A stretch of 64,000 bases of DNA from Brevundimonas sp. Its GTDB lineage: Bacteria > Pseudomonadota > Alphaproteobacteria > Caulobacterales > Caulobacteraceae. The notes under the pieces were generated by a model. That model was not told the DNA's origin and ran no database searches. It saw only the letters and a program-made list of their open reading frames with translations. Where the stretch lies: NCBI RefSeq assembly GCF_016742135.1, contig NZ_JACVCG010000003.1:310001-374000 (forward strand). Direction: 5' to 3'. Below, piece after piece: positions 28,514-36,321 of this stretch (its first letter is position 1; every line of letters starts with the position of its first letter). A program made the position numbers and the translations under genes.

Positions 28514-30328
28514 ATGTGCGGCATCATTGGCGTCACCGGCACCGGTCCGGCCGTGCCCCGGCTGATCGAAAGCCTGAAGCGGCTGGAGTATCGCGGCTAT
28601 GACTCGGCGGGCGTCGCCGCCCTGGTCGACGGGCGTATCGAGCGTCGCCGGGCCAAGGGCAAGATCGCGGCGCTCGAGGCCGTGCTCCACGCCGAGCCCC
28701 TGTCCTCCACCGTCGGCATCGGCCATACCCGCTGGGCCACTCACGGAGCGCCCACGACGGTGAACGCCCACCCGCACAAGGCGGGCCGCGTGACCCTGGT
28801 CCACAACGGCATCATCGAAAATTTCGCTGACCTCAAGGCCGAACTCGAGGCGTTCGGCAACACCTTCGAGAGCCAGACCGACACCGAGGTCGTGGCCCAC
28901 CTCCTGGACCGTGCCCTCTCGGACGGCAATGACCCTGTGGTCGCCTTCAAATCCGTGCTGGACCGGCTGACGGGTGCCTATGCCCTGGCCGTGCTGATCG
29001 AGGGCGAGGACGGCATGATCCTGGGCGCGCGGCGTGGCAGCCCGCTGGTCGTCGGCTGGGGCGAGGGCGAAATGTATCTGGGCTCCGACGCCCTGGCCGT
29101 CGGCCCCTTCACCCAGAAGATCAGCTATCTGGAAGAGGGGGACTATGTGGCCCTCGACCGTACCGGCGCGCGCATGTTCGACGTCGATGGGGCCCCGGTG
29201 GAGCGCCCGGTGGTCACCGTCTCCGCTTCCGCCGCCCAGGTCGAGAAGGGCGAATACCGCCACTTCATGGAAAAGGAGATCCACGAACAGCCCGACAGCG
29301 TCCAGCGCACGCTCTCGGCCTATCTGGATTTCGTCAACGGCCGGGCCCTGAAGCAGGACGTCGATTTCAAGGCGATCACCCGGATCCAGGTCGTGGCCTG
29401 CGGCACCGCCTTCTATGCCGCCCAGATCGGCCGCTATGCCTTTGAAAAACTGGCCGGCCTGCCCTGCGACGTCGAGATCGCGTCCGAGTTCCGCTATCGC
29501 TCGCCGGCCCTGATGCCCGACACCCTCGCCGTGGCCGTCAGCCAGTCGGGCGAGACCGCCGACACCCTGGCCTGCCTGACCTGGTGCAAGGGTCTGGGCC
29601 TGCCGACGGCGGCGCTCGTCAATGTGCACACCTCGTCCATGGCGCGGGAGGCCCGGTACCTGTGGCCCACCCATGCCGGTCCCGAGATCGGCGTCGCCTC
29701 GACCAAGGCCTTCACCGCCCAGGTCGCCGCCCTGCTGGCGCTGGCCGTCACCGCCGGTGTCGCGCGCGGCCGGATCGGCGCAGACGAGGAGGCCCGGCTG
29801 GTCCAGGCCCTGTTCGAATCGCCGCGCCTGATCGCCGAGGCGCTGCAGATGGAAGACCGCATGCGCGAGGTGGCCCACGAGCTGTCCCGCGCCACCGACG
29901 TGCTGTTCCTCGGTCGTGGCCCCATGTTCCCCCTGGCCATGGAAGGCGCGCTCAAGCTCAAGGAAATCAGCTATATCCACGCCGAGGGCTATGCCGCCGG
30001 CGAGCTCAAGCACGGCCCCATCGCCCTGATCGACGAGGAAACCCCCACCGTCGCCCTCGCCCCCCTGGACGAGATGTTCGAGAAGACCGCCTCCAACCTT
30101 CAGGAGGTGGCCGCGCGCGGCGGCCCGGTGGTCATGGTCGCGCCGCTCAAGGCCCCCACGCCGCACGGCACCGGCATCACCCGCATCGAGGCACCGGACT
30201 GTCATCCGCTGATCGCGCCGCTGGTCTATGCCATCCCGGTCCAGATGCTGGCCTATTTCACCGCCGTCCATAAGGGCACCGACGTCGACCAGCCCCGGAA
30301 CCTTGCCAAGTCCGTCACGGTTGAATGA
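28514..30328 (+). CDS. glmS: Glutamine--fructose-6-phosphate aminotransferase (isomerizing)
   Basis: Makes glucosamine 6-phosphate from fructose 6-phosphate and glutamine, the entry step to UDP-GlcNAc. The product has 604 residues. Cys2 of MCGIIGV becomes the N-terminal nucleophile of the glutaminase; LEYRGYDSAGVA, GHTRWATHG and VHNGIIENF belong to that domain. Two SIS domains follow (VACGTAFYAAQIG, VSQSGETADTL, LGRGPMFPLAMEGALKLKE), and DQPRNLAKSVTVE is the conserved C-terminus. No glmS ribozyme-like sequence is seen upstream. galU follows 19 bases downstream and is probably cotranscribed. Confidence 0.98.
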   Translation: MCGIIGVTGTGPAVPRLIESLKRLEYRGYDSAGVAALVDGRIERRRAKGKIAALEAVLHAEPLSSTVGIGHTRWATHGAPTTVNAHPHKAGRVTLVHNGIIENFADLKAELEAFGNTFESQTDTEVVAHLLDRALSDGNDPVVAFKSVLDRLTGAYALAVLIEGEDGMILGARRGSPLVVGWGEGEMYLGSDALAVGPFTQKISYLEEGDYVALDRTGARMFDVDGAPVERPVVTVSASAAQVEKGEYRHFMEKEIHEQPDSVQRTLSAYLDFVNGRALKQDVDFKAITRIQVVACGTAFYAAQIGRYAFEKLAGLPCDVEIASEFRYRSPALMPDTLAVAVSQSGETADTLACLTWCKGLGLPTAALVNVHTSSMAREARYLWPTHAGPEIGVASTKAFTAQVAALLALAVTAGVARGRIGADEEARLVQALFESPRLIAEALQMEDRMREVAHELSRATDVLFLGRGPMFPLAMEGALKLKEISYIHAEGYAAGELKHGPIALIDEETPTVALAPLDEMFEKTASNLQEVAARGGPVVMVAPLKAPTPHGTGITRIEAPDCHPLIAPLVYAIPVQMLAYFTAVHKGTDVDQPRNLAKSVTVE

Positions 30329-30347
30329 TCCCGTCCAGGAGCCGTCC

Positions 30348-31226
30348 ATGACCGCCACCCCCGCCCGCCTGCGCAAGGCCGTCCTCCCCGTCGCCGGCCT
30401 CGGCACCCGGGTGCTGCCCGGCACCAAGACCACGCCCAAGGAGCTGCTGAACGTCGTCGACCGGCCGATCCTCAGCTATATCGTCGAGGAAGCGCGCGAG
30501 GCGGGGATCGAGCACATCGTCTTCGTCACCGGCCGCGCCAAACAGGCCATCGAGGACTATTTCGACCACCAGATCGAGCTGGAGGCCCAGCTGGAGGCCA
30601 AGGGCAAGACCGACATCCTCGAGATGATGAATGCCGAACTGGCCCAGGCCGGCGAGATGAGCTTCACCCGCCAGATGCAGCCCAAGGGTCTCGGCCACGC
30701 TGTCTGGTGCGCCCGCGACATCATCGGCGACGAACCCTTTGCCGTCATCCTGCCCGACGTCATCGTCGACAGTCAGCCCGGTGCCCTGAAACAGCTGGCC
30801 GACGTCTATGCCGAGGTCGGCGGCAATGTCATCGGCGTCGAACAGGTGCCCGAGGCCGACACCCACAAATACGGCATCGTCGATCCGGCCGAGCGCCATG
30901 GCCGCCGCATCTCGATGAAGGGCATGGTCGAGAAGCCCCCGCGCGGCGAGGCCCCCTCCAATCTGTCGATCTCGGGGCGCTACATCCTCCAGCCGCAGAT
31001 CTTCGACCTGCTGGCCACGCAGGGTCGCGGGGCCGGCGGCGAGATCCAGCTGACCGACGCCATGGCCCGCCTGATGCAGGACCAGGCCTTCACCGCCTAT
31101 GAGTATGAGGGCGTGACCCACGACTGTGGCGACAAGATCGGCCTGCTGCGCGCCAATGTCGCCCTGGCCCTGAAACGCCCCGACCTCGGCGAGGCGGCGC
31201 GAGAGGCCATCTCGGCCCTGCTGTAG
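30348..31226 (+). CDS. galU: UTP--glucose-1-phosphate uridylyltransferase
   Basis: Makes UDP-glucose for polysaccharide and glycolipid synthesis; 292 residues. The nucleotide-binding GLGTRVLPGTKTTPKELL occupies about residues 16-33; VDRPILSYIVEEAREAGI, GLGHAVWCARDIIGDEPFAV, and the metal-binding LPDVIVD follow. VEKPPRGEAPSNLSISGRYIL is a strong GalU-family stretch. The ATG at 30348 has CAGGAG-like bases upstream (GTCCAGGAGCC). It lies 19 bases after glmS; together they supply the two main UDP-sugar precursors. Confidence 0.96.
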   Translation: MTATPARLRKAVLPVAGLGTRVLPGTKTTPKELLNVVDRPILSYIVEEAREAGIEHIVFVTGRAKQAIEDYFDHQIELEAQLEAKGKTDILEMMNAELAQAGEMSFTRQMQPKGLGHAVWCARDIIGDEPFAVILPDVIVDSQPGALKQLADVYAEVGGNVIGVEQVPEADTHKYGIVDPAERHGRRISMKGMVEKPPRGEAPSNLSISGRYILQPQIFDLLATQGRGAGGEIQLTDAMARLMQDQAFTAYEYEGVTHDCGDKIGLLRANVALALKRPDLGEAAREAISALL

Positions 31227-31232
31227 GGCTCT

Positions 31233-31257
31233 GGCCCCGGTGGGGCCCCGGGGCCTT
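31233..31257 (+). terminator. Possible terminator hairpin after galU
   Basis: GGCCCCGG and CCGGGGCC form an 8-bp stem with a 7-base loop just after the galU stop. The following tract has only two T residues before AATCG, so it is a weak intrinsic terminator or a general GC-rich palindrome. Confidence 0.3.
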
Positions 31258-31328
31258 AATCGTGACGGGTTCTGTGGTATAAGCCCCGCCTTTCCGCCCG
31301 TCCCGCCCCCTTCGACAGGATTGCTCCC

Positions 31329-32483
31329 GTGAGCATCACGCTCGATCTTTCCCGCGCCCGGCCGCAAGCCACAGCGCCCGTCAACCTCTCGGGGCTGACG
31401 CGCGAGGGCCTGCGTCAGGCCCTGATCGACGCCGACATCTGCCCGCCGGAAAAGGCGAAGATGCGCGCCAGCCAGCTCTGGGGCTGGATCCATCACTACG
31501 GTGTCACCGACTTCTCGCTGATGACCAACATCGGCAAGGATGTGCAGGCCAGACTGGCCGCCGCCTTCACCCTCGCCCGGCCCGAGATCGTCGAGCGCCA
31601 GGTGTCGAACGACGGCACCCGCAAATGGCTGATCCGCACCGCTCCGGGCATCGAGATCGAGGCGGTCTATATTCCCGATGTGGGCCGGGCCGGCGCCCTG
31701 TGCGTGTCCTCACAGGTCGGCTGCACCCTGAACTGCACCTTCTGCCACACGGGCACGCAAAAGCTGGTCCGCAACCTGACCGCGGCCGAGATCGTGGCCC
31801 AGGTCCAGGTCGCCCGGGACGACCTCGGCGAATGGCCCTCGCCCAAGGAAGACCGCCGCCTGTCGAACATCGTCTTCATGGGCATGGGCGAGCCGCTCTA
31901 CAATCTCGACCACGTCGCCGACGCCATCGACATCATTTCGGACAATGAGGGCATCGCCCTCTCGCGGCGCCGCATCACCGTCTCGACCTCGGGCGTGGTG
32001 CCCCAGCTGCAGGCCCTGGGCGAGCGCACCCAGGCCATGCTGGCCATCAGCCTGCACGCCACCAACGACCCCCTGCGCGACGTGCTCGTCCCGCTGAACA
32101 AGAAGTATGATCTCAACCAGCTGATGGCCGGCATCCGCGCCTATCCCGGCCTGTCGAATGCCCGCCGCGTGACCTTCGAATACGTCATGCTGAAGGGCGT
32201 CAACGACAGCCCCGAGGAGGCCCGCGCCCTGCTCAATCTGATCAAGGGCATTCCGGCCAAGATCAATCTGATCCCGTTCAATCCCTGGCCCGGCACTGAC
32301 TATGAATGCTCGGACTGGAAGACGATCGAACGCTTCGCCGCCATCCTGAACAAGGCCGGCTACGCCAGCCCCATCCGCACCCCCCGCGGCCGCGACATCC
32401 TCGCCGCCTGCGGCCAGCTCAAGTCCGAAAGCGAAAAGGTCCGGGCGTCTACGCTTCGAAAGGCGGAGCAGGACGCGGCCTGA
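31329..32483 (+). CDS. rlmN: Dual-specificity RNA methyltransferase RlmN
   Basis: Radical-SAM enzyme that makes 2-methyladenosine at 23S rRNA A2503 and at A37 of some tRNAs. It has 384 residues. The iron-sulfur cluster motif CxxxCxxC is Cys132, Cys136 and Cys139 in [42 protein letters not shown] and [11 protein letters not shown] are the family segments, and [18 protein letters not shown] leads to the catalytic C-terminal region with [15 protein letters not shown]. The start is GTG. A TTAATC / TATAAG promoter-like pair lies upstream at about 31256-31283. Confidence 0.98.
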   Translation: MSITLDLSRARPQATAPVNLSGLTREGLRQALIDADICPPEKAKMRASQLWGWIHHYGVTDFSLMTNIGKDVQARLAAAFTLARPEIVERQVSNDGTRKWLIRTAPGIEIEAVYIPDVGRAGALCVSSQVGCTLNCTFCHTGTQKLVRNLTAAEIVAQVQVARDDLGEWPSPKEDRRLSNIVFMGMGEPLYNLDHVADAIDIISDNEGIALSRRRITVSTSGVVPQLQALGERTQAMLAISLHATNDPLRDVLVPLNKKYDLNQLMAGIRAYPGLSNARRVTFEYVMLKGVNDSPEEARALLNLIKGIPAKINLIPFNPWPGTDYECSDWKTIERFAAILNKAGYASPIRTPRGRDILAACGQLKSESEKVRASTLRKAEQDAA

Positions 32484-32489
32484 CGCCCC

Positions 32490-33485
32490 CTATTCTGCTC
32501 CGCGTTCAGCCTCTTCGCGCGGCACGGTCCGACCTTTGCCGTCAGAGTAGGTTATCCGATCGCCAAAACGCTCCTCCAATCGATCAAGGAGGTTGTGGGC
32601 CGGCCCTCGCCAGCTGTTCCCGCCTTGCGGCTGATTGATCGAAACCCTCATGGGATAGTTGAACCGGGTGTCAGGCCCCGCCTCCGCCTCTCGACGAGGA
32701 AATGCGTCGGGGTTGGCGTGGTGCTGCAAGACCATGAAGTAGGTTCCGTCTTCGCTGCAGGCCGACATCTGGAACGCGGCGTAGGTGTCTACATTTCCGG
32801 AGATGTGCTTCCGAAATGACCAGTCGTGTTCCTTGGCGAACGCTTCCATAACAGCTTCGACGATTGGCCATTCCGAAGGGCCAACATCAAGCGCAGCCGA
32901 GAGTTCGGGCCTGAGAGATGTTCGGCCGTCTCGCATGGGGTTGTGGCAGGAGCGATCCATAATCAGCGTGGGCGTCATGAAGGCTGCCACGGTTCCGATT
33001 GCAGCAAACCCAAGAACGACGGTTGCCAAATGGCGCCTCCACGTTTTGGAGGCCGGTTCGTCAAGAGCACCGGAGGCCTTCAGCACGGCCCAGAAGGCCA
33101 ATCCGCCTGCCCCGCCGGGCAATCCGGCCATGAGGCTGAAAGTCATGGCCTGCTCCCAGCCGGCCGGGGTAAGCGCTCCGTCCTGAACCGTGACGACGCC
33201 ACCGGAAGAAGCGAAGTCGGGTGTTCCAGCAACGGCCAGGAGAAAGGCCGGCACCGCGCCGATCGCAAAACCCACGATGGGTGGCGCCCACCAGGCGGCG
33301 GGCAAACGCGAGCGGAAGGCGAAATAGGCAGGTATCCCGAAAATCGAAGCCAGAATCGCCGTGAAGATGATCGCAATCGGCAAGACCCGAGGGGCGAAAC
33401 CCGAGCCTGTTGCCGCACTGACGAGGATCGCGGCCGCGTACGCGGCAATGAGCGGCCAGACAGGAATTGAGGTGGTTCGCTTCAT
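32490..33485 (-). CDS. Membrane protein of unknown function, divergent to an ArsR regulator
   Basis: A 331-residue protein without a family I recognise. The N-terminal half is hydrophobic, with about five membrane segments (roughly residues 10-30, 34-55, 66-90, 112-135 and 150-170). The C-terminal 155 residues are soluble, with several cysteines (SCHNPM, MSACSEDG) and WSFRKHISGNVDTYAAFQM, and probably lie outside the membrane. Base composition is less GC-rich than the neighbours, a possible sign of transfer. It shares an 84-base divergent region with an ArsR-type gene, which suggests control by that regulator, as in SdpR/SdpI pairs, though it does not look like SdpI. It ends tail to tail with rlmN, 6 bases apart. 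Confidence 0.8.
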   Translation of the reverse strand: MKRTTSIPVWPLIAAYAAAILVSAATGSGFAPRVLPIAIIFTAILASIFGIPAYFAFRSRLPAAWWAPPIVGFAIGAVPAFLLAVAGTPDFASSGGVVTVQDGALTPAGWEQAMTFSLMAGLPGGAGGLAFWAVLKASGALDEPASKTWRRHLATVVLGFAAIGTVAAFMTPTLIMDRSCHNPMRDGRTSLRPELSAALDVGPSEWPIVEAVMEAFAKEHDWSFRKHISGNVDTYAAFQMSACSEDGTYFMVLQHHANPDAFPRREAEAGPDTRFNYPMRVSINQPQGGNSWRGPAHNLLDRLEERFGDRITYSDGKGRTVPREEAERGAE

Positions 33486-33503
33486 GCTCTCGCCCTTTGG
33501 TAA

Positions 33504-33563
33504 TTAAGTAATAGCTTACACACACGAATGCCGCTGGCAAGCCCTTAGCAAATCGCTTAAATA
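33504..33563. promoter_or_regulatory. Divergent promoter/operator region of the ArsR pair
   Basis: Two AT-rich imperfect palindromes stand out in a GC-rich background: TTAAGTAATAGCTTA at 33504-33518 and CTTAGCAAATCGCTTAA at 33544-33560. TGGCAA (33535-33540) and TAAATA (33558-33563), 17 bases apart, form a promoter for the ArsR gene whose start would fall next to its ATG at 33571, giving a leaderless message. The second palindrome lies inside this promoter, as an autoregulatory operator would. The first lies near the expected promoter of the divergent membrane protein gene. Confidence 0.45.
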
Positions 33564-33570
33564 CTCAGGG

Positions 33571-33894
33571 ATGCAACGTGTGTTCGAAGCCCTCTCCAGC
33601 CCCGTGCGGCGCAAGATTCTGGCCTATCTGGCTCATGCCGACCTGACGGCGGGCGAGATCGCGGGCCGGTTCGAAATCTCCAAACCGGCCGTGTCCCAGC
33701 ACCTGTCGGTGCTCGAGAATGCCGGGCTGGTCACCAGCGAGAAGAAGGGTCAGTTCGTCCACTACCGGCTGGTGGCCGACGCGCTCGCCAACACCCTGAA
33801 CGGCTATGTGCAGGAGGTCTGCCCCGTCTCGCGCCCCCTCAAGAAGGAAAGCGCCGCCCTCGCGGCCAAGCCGCCCCGGTCCCCGCCGGACTAA
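33571..33894 (+). CDS. ArsR/SmtB-family winged-helix regulator (SdpR-like autorepressor)
   Basis: A 107-residue ArsR-fold repressor. FEALSSPVRRKILAYLAHADLTAGEIAGRFEISKPAVSQHLSVL carries the helix-turn-helix, and ENAGLVTSEKKGQFVHYRL the wing, as in SdpR-type autorepressors. There is no cysteine-rich metal site (no ELCVC motif), and the single cysteine in QEVCPVSRP is not a known metal motif, so it may respond to another signal or to interaction with the membrane protein coded divergently. The operator-like palindromes in its promoter support autoregulation. Confidence 0.9.
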   Translation: MQRVFEALSSPVRRKILAYLAHADLTAGEIAGRFEISKPAVSQHLSVLENAGLVTSEKKGQFVHYRLVADALANTLNGYVQEVCPVSRPLKKESAALAAKPPRSPPD

Positions 33895-33916
33895 CGCCCT
33901 GGGGCAGTCCGCGCCT

Positions 33917-34072
33917 GTCTCCTCCCTACCGCAGGTGGGGAGGGGGACCGTCCGTAGCCCGAAGGGCGAAGGAGGGTGGAGGGGTTCTTCACCGCGCGCA
34001 CGCCCTCAAGACCCCCTCCGTCACGTCGGCTTTGCCGCCGCGCCACCTCCCCGACTTCGTCAGGGAGGAGAC
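33917..34072. repeat. MITE-like palindromic repeat element, copy 1
   Basis: The ends are an 11-bp perfect inverted repeat, GTCTCCTCCCT and AGGGAGGAGAC. Inside is a segment of about 51 bases (from GGTGGGGAGGGGGACCGTCC onward, about 33935-33985) that recurs in copy 2 with one mismatch. A second shared stretch, CCCCCTCCGTCACG and GCGCCACCTCCCCG, lies near the right end. The size of 156 bases and absence of a gene suggest a non-autonomous repeat of the kind dispersed between genes in Caulobacterales. Confidence 0.75.
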
Positions 34073-34079
34073 GGAATCC

Positions 34080-34173
34080 TCGTCATCCTCGGGCTTGACC
34101 CGAGGATCGGTGTCACCCGCAACGGCTGGTCGCCTGCCCGGACCGATCCTCCGATCAAGTCGGAGGATGACGA
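34080..34173. repeat. Large imperfect palindrome (32-bp arms)
   Basis: Left arm 34080-34111 and right arm 34142-34173 are inverted copies with about 4 mismatches in 32, separated by 30 bases. Each arm is itself a small hairpin (ATCCTCGGGCTTGACCCGAGGAT on the left). Sequences with CCTCGGGCTTGACCCGAGG are a common dispersed repeat in Alphaproteobacteria, so this is probably a REP-like element rather than an operator. Confidence 0.75.
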
Positions 34174-34285
34174 TGGGTCGAAGGCAGCAACTATGATAGC
34201 CGCCCACAAATTCCCCCACCCTTTCAACGCCCCTTCCGTGTCTCGCATCGTTCTTCCCGACCAGGTCGCGAGCTGTGCAATCCTC

Positions 34286-34563
34286 AGAGCGTCCCGTCGC
34301 GCGGAGGGCTCGTAAGGCCTGCGACCTTATGGCGGCGGGAGCGGATGGAGCGGGGTTGCCGGGACACCGCCGATCAGACCTCGGGCCTCAAGCAGTGAGC
34401 GCCCGCGGCGCGAACGGTAGGCCCCAAAACACTGGGTCGAGGGGGATACTCGATCGCCCGGGAGGTGTCGCAGGACACCCCTGCCCGCCGGGGGCGCTGC
34501 GGTAAGGCGATAACACCGCCACCCGACGCAAGCTCCTGGAAAACCGTCTGCGCGGGGCGTCTG
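34286..34563 (+). ncRNA. Candidate structured non-coding RNA, unidentified
   Basis: About 278 bases that are not part of the flanking repeats and have no coding character. Ends pair: 34286-34305 with 34547-34562 gives about 16 base pairs with two small bulges. Inside, several clean local hairpins appear: CAGTG/CACTG enclosing GCGCC-GCGC-type pairing, TCGAG-GGGGATA-CTCGA, GGTGTC-GCAG-GACACC, and GCGGT/ACCGC. The stretch GTGAGC, then about 18 bases, then AGGCCCCAAAAC-ACTG faintly recalls 6S RNA, but the length and closing stem do not fit. The RNase P signature GAGGAAAGTCC and a tmRNA tag are absent. Strand is assumed from the stem; the complement would fold similarly. Confidence 0.35.
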
Positions 34564-34661
34564 TCTTCGTCGAAACGGTATTTATTCAGTCACTCCGGGC
34601 GAAGGCCCGGCGCTCCGCCTGCCCTCCATCCTCTGCCCCCCGGGCGAGAGGCGCTTCCGCA

Positions 34662-34842
34662 CATCACCTCTCCACCGAAGGTGGGGAGGGGGACCGTCCG
34701 AAGCCCGAAGGGCGAAGGAGGGTGGAGGGGGCGCCGCCGCCGTCAGAACACAGGAGCGCGCACAATCGTCAGCCTCCACGCCGCCCCCTCCGTCACGGCG
34801 CTGCCGCGCCGCGCCACCTCCCCGCAAAGCGGAGAGGTGATG
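34662..34842. repeat. MITE-like palindromic repeat element, copy 2
   Basis: Bounded by a perfect 12-bp inverted repeat, CATCACCTCTCC and GGAGAGGTGATG. The inner block beginning GGTGGGGAGGGGGACCGTCC is nearly identical to that of copy 1 (one mismatch over about 51 bases), and the right part shares CCCCCTCCGTCACG and CGCGCCACCTCCCCG. The middle differs between copies in length and sequence. No transposase is present. Confidence 0.75.
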
Positions 34843-34853
34843 AGGAGCGCCAT

Positions 34854-34926
34854 TTCAGACGATTCAGACCATTCAGACCATTCAGACGGTCTTTTCCCGA
34901 ATTCAGACGGTTCAGACGGTTCAGAC
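34854..34926. repeat. Short tandem repeat, TTCAGAC every 9 bases
   Basis: TTCAGAC occurs seven times: at 34854, 34863, 34872, 34881, then, after a 21-base step, at 34902, 34911 and 34920. The spacing within each block is exactly 9 bases with variable two-base linkers (GA, CA, GG). It could be a multi-site protein-binding array or a slippage product; it is not in a believable gene. Confidence 0.8.
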
Positions 34927-35041
34927 CGTAACCTTTCGTCACAGACTGTGGCCCCGCGGCGCTTGCGGATTGGGGCTGGATTGGGGCAAGGACGGGGGAC
35001 GGTTTTTCCTCCGTGATCCACAGGCCCCGCATACCCCTTCC

Positions 35042-35485
35042 ATGGACTCCTCGTCCCTCTCCAGCGTCCTGACCAGTCCCGAAGTCCAGGCCTTTGCCCG
35101 GGGCTTTCCGGTGCTGATCATCCATCTGGCGGTGACCATCGCCCTGCTGGTGGTCGGGGCCACCCTCTATGCCCTGCTGACCCCCTGGAAGGAGGTCGCC
35201 CTGATCCGCGAGGGGAACTCCGCCGCCGCCGTGGCCTTTGCCGGGGTGCTGACAGGCCTCGCCATTCCGCTGGCCATCAGCCTGTCGGTCTCGACCTCGA
35301 TCCGGGACATCGTCATCTGGGGCGTGGCGACCGTGGTGCTGCAGCTGTTCGTCTTCCGCCTGGTCGACATGCTGCTGACCGGCCTACCGCAGCGCATTCG
35401 CGACGGCGAGGTCTCGGCCGCCGTGCTGCTGGTCGGGGCCAAGCTGGCGACCGCCCTGATCCTCGGCGCGGCCCTCGCGGGCTAG
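35042..35485 (+). CDS. DUF350 family integral membrane protein
   Basis: A 147-residue inner-membrane protein with four hydrophobic segments (about residues 22-43, 65-82, 86-108 and 122-145). The segment KEVALIREGNSAAAVAFAGVLTGLAIPL between segments one and two is characteristic of DUF350 (YjfL-like) proteins. ATG 35042 is chosen over an upstream frame start, which would add residues from the repeat island. The protease gene starts 9 bases after the stop, and the pair is probably an operon. The molecular role of DUF350 is not established. Confidence 0.87.
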   Translation: MDSSSLSSVLTSPEVQAFARGFPVLIIHLAVTIALLVVGATLYALLTPWKEVALIREGNSAAAVAFAGVLTGLAIPLAISLSVSTSIRDIVIWGVATVVLQLFVFRLVDMLLTGLPQRIRDGEVSAAVLLVGAKLATALILGAALAG

Positions 35486-35494
35486 GGGGCGCGC

Positions 35495-36319
35495 ATGGGC
35501 CGACTGACCGACTGGGCCTTCTACGGTCTCCTGTCGATAGCGATCCTGATCTGGGCCCTGGACCGCCGCGAGGAAGTCTATACCCCGCCGCCGCCGCCCG
35601 CCCCGGACAGGGTCGAGGGCGCGCTTCTGGGGCCCATCACCCCCTTCGATCCGGCGATCACCCTGAATGCGCCGGACATTCCCTTCCAGCCCGCCTCGGG
35701 CACCGCCTTCTCGATCGCGGGCAAGGGCCGGTGGGTCACGGCCCGCCACGTGGTCGAGGGTTGCCGCAAGCCGGCGCTGATGGTCGGCGGGGGGCGTGCC
35801 GTGGCAGCCAGCCTGCGCCTCGCGCCCCGGGCCGACATCGCCGTTCTGATCACCGAGGGCGGGCCGGATCCGCTGGCGGTGGTCGAGAACCCGCAGCTCC
35901 GCAAGGGCCAGCGTGGCTTCCACCCCGGCTATCCCCAGGGCCGGGCCGGTGAGGTCACCTCGCGCCTGCTGGGCCGCGAGACCTTCCGGGTGCGCGGCCG
36001 GGGCGAGCGCGACGAGCCCGTGCTGGCCTGGGCCGAGGTCGGTCGGACGGCGGGGCTGAAGGGCACCCTGTCGGGCCTCTCCGGCGCGCCGGTGCTGGAT
36101 CGTCAGGGCCGGGTGCTGGGCGTGACCATCGCCGAGGCGCCGCGCCGGGGCCGGGTCTACACCACCGCCCCCGACACCTTCGGGCCCGCCATCCGGGGCA
36201 TGCCCGACCGGGATGCCCGGCCCCTCCCGGAGCCTGTCACCCTGGTCAACTACGGCCGGGTCGCCGACGCCCTCCGCCGCGACCTGCGCGTCGCCCAGGT
36301 GGTCTGCCTGCCGGCCTGA
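35495..36319 (+). CDS. Membrane-anchored trypsin-like serine protease
   Basis: A 274-residue protein with one N-terminal membrane segment (about residues 6-22), a proline-rich linker (EEVYTPPPPPAPD), and a chymotrypsin-fold protease domain facing the periplasm. The triad is readable: His85 in TARHVVEG, Asp114 in PRADIAVL, and Ser196 in LSGLSGAPVLD, a degenerate form of GDSGGP. There is no PDZ domain. GYPQGRAGEV and QGRVLGVTIAEA match S1-type peptidases. It follows the DUF350 gene closely. A single-domain anchored protease suggests processing of a specific envelope protein, but the substrate is unknown. Confidence 0.83.
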   Translation: MGRLTDWAFYGLLSIAILIWALDRREEVYTPPPPPAPDRVEGALLGPITPFDPAITLNAPDIPFQPASGTAFSIAGKGRWVTARHVVEGCRKPALMVGGGRAVAASLRLAPRADIAVLITEGGPDPLAVVENPQLRKGQRGFHPGYPQGRAGEVTSRLLGRETFRVRGRGERDEPVLAWAEVGRTAGLKGTLSGLSGAPVLDRQGRVLGVTIAEAPRRGRVYTTAPDTFGPAIRGMPDRDARPLPEPVTLVNYGRVADALRRDLRVAQVVCLPA

Positions 36320-36321
36320 TC

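Larger units (their letters stand above)
33895..35041. other. 1.15-kb non-coding island
   Basis: No frame here looks like a real protein: translations are Arg/Pro/Gly-rich and change character at the repeat borders. It contains, in order, a MITE-like palindromic element (33917-34072), a large palindrome (34080-34173), a candidate structured RNA (34286-34563), a second copy of the MITE-like element (34662-34842) and a 9-base-period repeat (34854-34926). The individual elements are listed separately. Confidence 0.75.

Noticed and set aside
26936..30439. Long frames antisense to glmM and glmS
   Set aside because: glmM and glmS are certain, and the antisense products match nothing.
34286..34563. 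RNase P RNA, tmRNA or SRP RNA in the non-coding island
   Set aside because: The RNase P core GAGGAAAGTCC, a tmRNA tag sequence and the SRP GGAAG/AGCAG loop were not found on either strand. 6S RNA remains unproven.
34465..35016. A 183-codon frame across the second repeat element, with a Ser-Asp repeat
   Set aside because: Composition follows the repeats (MITE-like element and TTCAGAC array) and no part looks like a protein family.
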